Of a stretch of DNA of 64,000 bases, positions 58,403-64,000 are shown piece after piece. Origin of the DNA: Hypomyces perniciosus (Eukaryota > Ascomycota > Sordariomycetes > Hypocreales > Hypocreaceae). Every line of letters begins with the position of its first letter. Positions within the stretch are counted from its first letter, which is position 1. The translations under genes and the position numbers were made by a program. The stretch spans positions 930,001 to 994,000 of the forward strand of contig SPDT01000010.1 in assembly GCA_008477525.1 (NCBI GenBank). The letters run 5' to 3'. The notes beneath the pieces were generated by a model. It was not told where the DNA came from, ran no database searches, and saw nothing but the letters and a program-made list of their open reading frames with translations.

Positions 58403-61400
58403 ATGTGCGTGACGATCCCGTTTGGCTGGCGGTGCTGCGAGAAGATGGAAGCTGATAGATGAATGCGATAGGTTCGAGAAATCCCTCTATGACCTCATCC
58501 GAGGGCTGCGCAACCACAAGGGCAATGAGAAGGAGTACATACAGAAGAGCTTGAAGGAGTGCCGTGCTGAGGTCCGCAGCCAAGATATGGGTTGGTCGAT
58601 TCCAGTCTGTCTCGTCGCACGCGACCTCGAGATTGCTGATATTTCTTCATCTCTCCGATAGACGTCAAAGCCACTGCCCTTCTCAAGCTCATCTATCTCG
58701 AGATGGTTGGCCATGATATGTCGTGGGCCTCCTTCCATGTGCTCGAGGTCATGTCGTCGCCCAAGTATCACCAGAAACGAGTGGGATATCTGGGTGCTGT
58801 GCAGAGCTTCCGACAAGATACCGAGGTTCTTATGCTAGCTACAAATCTCCTGAAGAAGGTATGCAGCTTCGTGAACAGACGCTGGGTCTTATTAAGGTAC
58901 CTAATGTTAATGCTCCATTGCAGGATTTAGCTGCCACCGCTCCGACCGTCATCTCACTTCCGATTGCAACCCTTCCGCATGTCATCACGCCGTCCTTAGC
59001 ACTCTCGACTCTGGCCGACTTGCTTCCGCGACTGAACCACAGCCATGCAAACATTCGCAAGAAGACGCTGGTCACCCTGTATCGGCTTGCACTCGTTTAC
59101 CCCGAAGCACTGCGAGCCGCGTGGCCCAAGATTAAAGACCGCCTGATGGATCCAAACGAAGACCCTAGTGTTACGGCTGCTATTGTTAATGTGGTGTGTG
59201 AGTTGGGATGGCGACGGCCTCACGACTTCCTCCCTCTTGCTCCACGACTATTCGAATTGCTCGTGGATGGAGGCAATAACTGGATGGCTATAAAACTAAT
59301 CAAACTGGTCTGCGACGCTCCTGTCATGCTGTTCCACTTATAGTTTGCTGACCCTACTTTAGTTTGCGATGTTGACGCCGCTCGAGCCTCGACTTGTGAG
59401 AAAGCTATTGCCTCCTCTCACCAACATCATCAGAACCACCCCCGCTATGTCTTTGCTGTACGAGTGCATCAATGGTATTATCCAAGGTGGGATTCTAAAT
59501 AGCGCCGACGACATCTCCGGGACCGATGAAATTGCTACCCTCTGTGTCAACAAGCTACGAGGCATGATAGTGATGAATGGCGATGCTAATCGTAAGTTGT
59601 TGACAATCCAAAGTCATGAACACGTATGTCGTTGCTAACACCCCTACCCAGTGAAGTACGTTGCTTTATTGGCATTCAACAAGATCGTTGTCACGCATCC
59701 ACATCTCGTCTCCCAACAAGAGGATGTGATATTAGAGTGCATCGACAGCTCCGATATCACGATCCGTGTACAAGCCTTAGATCTTGTAAAGGGCATGGTG
59801 ACCAGTGATAACTTGGTATCCATTGTGAGCCGTCTAATGAAGCAACTCAAATCATCATCACCCTCAAATGAGCGGCAGCGACCGGGAAGTCCATCATTAA
59901 CCCCCAGCACTGAGTCAGATGATGAAGCTCAGACTACGATCACGGCCGCGGCCAACAATGACAATCAAGAACCTCCTATTCCAGAAGACTATCGAATTGA
60001 CGTCATTGGAAGAACCCTTTTCATGTGCTCAAAGGATAACTATTCTAATATTCTGGATTTCGACTGGTATATCGATGTGCTGACGCAGCTCGTTCGTATG
60101 GCCCCTGTTCCTCGAGCATTTGACACGGATTTCAGCTCAGCATCGTCTACGAAACACTTGGCGGATATATCAGGGAAGATAGGGGACGAGCTTCGCAACG
60201 TTGCCGTCAAGGTCAGAGCAATGAGGGCCACAGCAGTAAGGGCTGCAGAGATTATTCTCGCTCAGCTGATATCTGATGCTCCAGCGGGACATGTGATTAC
60301 TTCAGGGGCATTGAAATCTGCGACGTGGATAATGGGAGAATACTCTGCCCAACTCTCAACGCCAGATGATAGTCTGAGCGCATTGCTCCAGGCAGTAACA
60401 CGCATCGGCAAGCCTGAGGTTTCTGCCACGGCACTGCATTCAATTGCCAAGGTTTTCGCCTCGATAGCTGGAGATGAGCTCGAGCCATGGACTGCAGAGA
60501 GGAAATCTCGGATATCTCTCCTTATGGCTCGTATTGTTAACGTGTTGGAGCCCCTCGCGCTCCACCCGAATCTCGAAGTGCAAGAACGAGCAGTCGAATT
60601 CATCGAGCTGCTGAAGCTCACGGTGGAGGCGGCTTCTGGACAACCGGTATCAACTGATGACGATAACCAAGATCCCCCTCTACTTCTCACACAAGCTATT
60701 CCGTCGCTGTTTACCGGTTGGGAGCTGAACTCGGTTGCACCTGGTGCTCAGAGAAATGTTCCTATGCCCGAAGGCCTGGACCTAGACGAACCAATACATG
60801 CAAATCTAAGTAGGCTTCTCTCACAGTCTGACATAATTACATTACAGTCGGATGAGGCGGACGAGTTCGAAGTTTATTATCACCAACGACCGCCACCTAC
60901 AAGCATCTCGTCCTCCGCACCAGCCATAAGTAGATTGGCTGACACGGGTGAGGAGATGGTTGGCTCCTACCAACAACCAACTGAGGATAGTTACCTGGAT
61001 GCAGATATCGTTGCCAGGAGAAAAGCAGAAAGGATGGAGAGGAACAAGGATGACCCTTTCTATATCCCCAGCGGGAATACTCCCCGATCGTCAACGCCTA
61101 TTCACAACATCCTGAAGAATACCAATGGCCCAGATCTTGATATTGATTCTATCCCCGTTATGCAATTAGATCTTGAGAAGCTGGGTACCTCGACTACAGC
61201 ACCTTCAAAACCGCCGCCCCGTCCCCGTCGGAAAGTCATCGTCGCCACGGATGAGACCTTGGAAGGTAGTGATAGTGGCCCTGGGCGACACTACGACTCA
61301 GAGAACAATTCGGATAGCTTCATCAAGTCAAAGATTAGGAAAAGCAAGCAGCAATCCCTGCTCCAGGTGGATTCAAGTACGATAGGATCCTTCAGCCTCG

Positions 61401-61768
61401 AGGGAGAACCTTCTGGAGGGTTCGATTACGAGCGACAGCAGCGCGAGGAAGCGGAAATGCAGAAGGCTATGAAAGAGGTGGAACGGCTGCGACTGGAGAT
61501 GCAACGGGCCAACGAGAGGATCCAGATGGCTCAGGGGGCCGATGTTGAAGGCACAGTCATCAAGAAAAAGAAGAAGGTGGTTAACAAAGCCGACGGGGAT
61601 GATGCCGGCGCAGAGGTCAAACGAAAGAAAAAGAAGAAGGCGTCACAACCAACTGAAGGTGGGGAGCCCAGCAATGTCCCCCTGGTAGATGTATCTGCCG
61701 AGATTGTTGTACCCAAGAAAAAGAAGAAAAAGAAAGTCCCTGTGGTGGAAAGTGTGGGCACAGGATAG
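58403..61768 (+). CDS. APL5: AP-3 complex subunit delta
   Basis: A 1015-aa large adaptin of AP-3, which sorts cargo from the Golgi/endosome to the vacuole. Exons 58403-58404, 58472-58590, 58662-58858, 58924-59307, 59363-59591 and 59652-61768. The ATG is split by an intron: AT at 58403-58404, G after the acceptor at 58471; the join gives the family's canonical N-terminus MFEKSLYDLIRGLRNHKG. HEAT/ARM repeats follow (LLKLIYLEMVGHDMSWASFHVLEVM, LRHPNIRKKTLVTLYRLALVYP-like, LGWRRPHDFLPLAPRLFELL, DVILECIDSSDITIRVQALDLVKGMV). The C-terminal third is a charged hinge with Lys clusters (KKKKKV, KKKKKKKVP). Length and order fit fungal delta adaptins. Intron 4 uses a GTCTGC donor. Confidence 0.93.
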
Positions 61769-62154
61769 GATAGGGTAGCTCGGACTGAGCTTTTGGGGTT
61801 GATAGAAATTAAACGGCTTCAAAAGAGAAGTATGTACGAGTTTCATATCTGAGACTGTGAGAAAACATGGCTGATATTGCAATAAATACACTGTACATTT
61901 CCTCCAAATACAGAGTATATGGCATCTCAATCGTCGCACAACAAACACCCCTCGATTCCCTCGTACTCCAGGCCCAGATGAACACCTCTGTTGATATTGA
62001 TTCTTCTGAAGACAAAGGAAAGGGGAAATGACACGAGCCATTGTTCTCGCATGGTCTACACGATATATACAGAAGTATACGGAAATCATTCATGACCCGT
62101 AATCTGTACAACATGAGGGAAAATGGGGGAAAGGCACCAACCTGCTGGCGATCA
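61769..62154. other. Convergent 3' flanks of APL5 and RGD2
   Basis: These 386 bases lie between facing stop codons. No gene is supported; AT-rich patches near 61860-61920 may hold poly(A) signals. Confidence 0.5.
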
Positions 62155-64000
62155 CTAGTCATCCATAGGCTTGTCCTCTAGCGTAACACCACGAGGGCTA
62201 GACTCTCGTGGAGGCGTAGCTGGCACTCTACGACCACCAACGAATTTAGTACCAATGCCTCTACCCATGCTGTCACGCTTCTCTGAAGCTGTCTCACCAT
62301 CAAGGCCTCCCTTGACCGATGTGGATCCATTCACGGTGTCCGGAGGGCTGGAGCTCCCATCAGGTCCAGGGACCTCGAGGCTCGAGCGCTTGATGGCGGC
62401 GTGACCTCCCAAACTGCTCCGGTGACGGTCGGACGTCGGGCTGGTCTGAATCGGAAAACGAGTTTCGGGCCCTCCACTACTCCGATCCCGCCGATGGCCT
62501 CGGGGGCCAGGTGCCGGACTGGTTGCACGACTCCGCGAGGCAGTGGCTTTTTCAAGCAGTGCCCTATTGCGTTCTTCTACTAGCGCTTTCCTGTTGCTTT
62601 CGTCGCTACTGATTGTCCGAGGTCGGTTCCCCGTAACGGAAGAAGAATGGTTGAGCGTGGACATGCGCTTTAGCTCGCTGAAGATGGCGTCCTTATGAGA
62701 GAAAAGATCACGGACAAGCCTGCTCGCATGTTTCTCTTCCATCGTGAGAGAAGTTTCTGTCCGTGGACGAAGGATGCATGAGGCCAGGGAGGTAGCCAGA
62801 GAGGCAACATACTCCTCATCAGCTGATGTAAGGTCAATCAAACGTGTAAAGTGGTTCATGCAGGCATCCAGGGTAGCGATGTTTGTCAATCGTAGTTGTG
62901 TAAGAGTTTGTTGCAACACAGCAATACGAGCATGCTCGGTTGCATCGGCAGCAGAAGTAGTATAAATCGTTCGGACAATTTCATATACATGAGAAGAGAC
63001 GAGTGAGTCTAAGGAGAGGTTTGTCAATACACATAGAGTGATGAGTCGTGAACTTAGTAGTGTGCTTACCTGGCAGTTCGAGGAGGTAAAGTTTGAGGAG
63101 GCTCGCAACCGTAGGGATGTCAAACTCATCGAACACGTCTGGAGGCACTGGTTTGCCGTCGTTGATTTTGGCTCGAAGTTTGTGTGTTTGGGCGAGTGGC
63201 ACGTCAATCAACCATACACCCCTCCGAGCTTCGTCTCCTTCCAAGTCAGGGTAGTGATTGTCAAGATAGGTCAGGATAGCGGTGATAATGACGGGGACCC
63301 GTTTCTTATCAGCTCTTGCTCGGGCCTCCAAGTCAACACCAAATGTCTGCTCGTCCACCTTGTTGTAGTAGTTCTCGTAGACAACCACCTTAGGGATGAA
63401 GCTGCCCGTGCGGTAATTCTCGAGGAGATATCTGAGGTCGCTAACGGGTTGAACAGTCTCTTGGAAGAGCATCATGTTATCAACTGTAGATTGAAGGCTA
63501 GGGATCACGTTGCTTATGGTCCCAGAGAAATCAAGAACGACCGTTTTGATGGCCTTCAGCCTGTCGAGCTCACAGCGTTCGAGAAATTTGAGGTGCAGGA
63601 ACATGCTTTGCTCTAGCTCGCAACGCAGTTCATCAAGCTTCCGCACACCGGCCTTGTACTTCTCATCAGCCTCTCTTGCTTCTCGCTGTAACCGCTGGGT
63701 GGGCGTCTCGTTGGGATGGGAATTGCTGAGAACATTCCAGTTGGCCAGGTATTCACTGACAGTTCCAACCACGGGAGAGTCGCCAGCGTCTGACCCCGTG
63801 GCAGGCAGAGAGAAGGTTCGGCTGAGAGGCTGCTTCTTCTCAGGAATGCCCGCAAGTCGGAATGCCTTAGGTCTCCATTGATAGAACATCTTGGAGCTAT
63901 TGGCAAATGTGTTACCAACGTTTCCGATGAGGCGCAACATGCCATTCGAGATAAGATCCTGCCCAATTCTCTCGGCATAGCTCACACTGGTCGTTCCCAT
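62155..64000 (-). CDS. RGD2: Rgd2-type F-BAR/DEP/RhoGAP protein, 3' part
   Basis: The C-terminal half of a Rho GTPase-activating protein with an F-BAR and an inserted DEP domain; Rgd2 in yeast acts on Cdc42/Rho5 in polarity and wall signalling. The gene leaves the window at its 5' side. Exons: 64000-63070 and 63008-62155. The visible part starts in the DEP domain (AERIGQDLISNGMLRLIGNV, FYQWRPKAFRLAG). Next come the second F-BAR helices (QREAREADEKYKAGVRKLDELRCELEQSM, FLHLKFLERCELDRLKAIKTV). The RhoGAP domain has FGVDLEARARADKKRVPVII, GVWLIDVPLAQTHKLR, FDEFDIPTVASLLKLYLLELPDSLV. The arginine finger position (usually GIFRV) reads GVWLI here. The long tail is Ser/Arg-rich and probably disordered. 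The ATG at the edge is internal. Confidence 0.9.

Noticed and set aside
1..64000. tRNA, rRNA, CRISPR arrays, plasmid or phage genes
   Set aside because: No T-loop (GGTTCRA) with matching stems, no rRNA sequence and no regularly spaced direct repeats were seen; the window is eukaryotic nuclear DNA.

Overview
This window is nuclear DNA from a filamentous ascomycete (Pezizomycotina). The genes are split by many 50-100 nt GT-AG introns with short branch motifs such as CTAAC or CTGAC. The proteins include fungus-specific families (eisosome Eis1, Mid1, Sfk1, recyclin-1, IRC20 and IRC22 types). I cannot fix the class with confidence; Sordariomycetes or Eurotiomycetes both fit. No tRNA, rRNA, CRISPR array, intact transposon or secondary-metabolite cluster was seen.

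Left part (1-12.7 kb): the 3' end of a short-chain dehydrogenase, Mediator subunit MED5, an IRC22/TRAP-alpha ER protein, a large IRC20-type SNF2/RING protein on the minus strand, and the mitoribosomal protein mS41/Fyv4. A 5.8-kb stretch without a supportable gene follows (12.65-18.45 kb). It holds a perfect 14-bp hairpin and several copies of a short motif that recurs across the window.

Middle (18.4-35 kb): a small bZIP factor with what looks like an intron after its stop codon, a lysine-rich SMAP-like protein with an acidic tandem repeat, Ysy6/SERP1, a small mitochondrial membrane protein, the calcium-channel subunit Mid1, the ER-shaping protein Yop1, an RFX transcription factor and aspartate kinase.

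Right part (35-64 kb): recyclin-1, a CDK7/Kin28 kinase, Sfk1, Eis1, a tyrosine phosphatase, a Trm140-type tRNA methyltransferase, EMC2, a coiled-coil protein with a ubiquitin-like domain, COQ10, the AP-3 delta adaptin and the 3' end of an Rgd2-type F-BAR/DEP/RhoGAP gene.

The genes are mostly housekeeping and do not form one pathway. A loose theme is membranes and secretion: IRC22, Ysy6, EMC2 and Yop1 act at the ER, recyclin, AP-3 and Rgd2 in traffic and polarity, and Sfk1, Eis1 and Mid1 at the plasma membrane. Many neighbours are divergent or convergent pairs 0.1-0.6 kb apart. The most unusual features are in gene structure: a start codon split by an intron, a first coding exon that is only ATG, likely GC-AG introns, a tandem splice acceptor, and a dispersed TACTCCGTA/TACTTCGTA motif confined to non-coding DNA.
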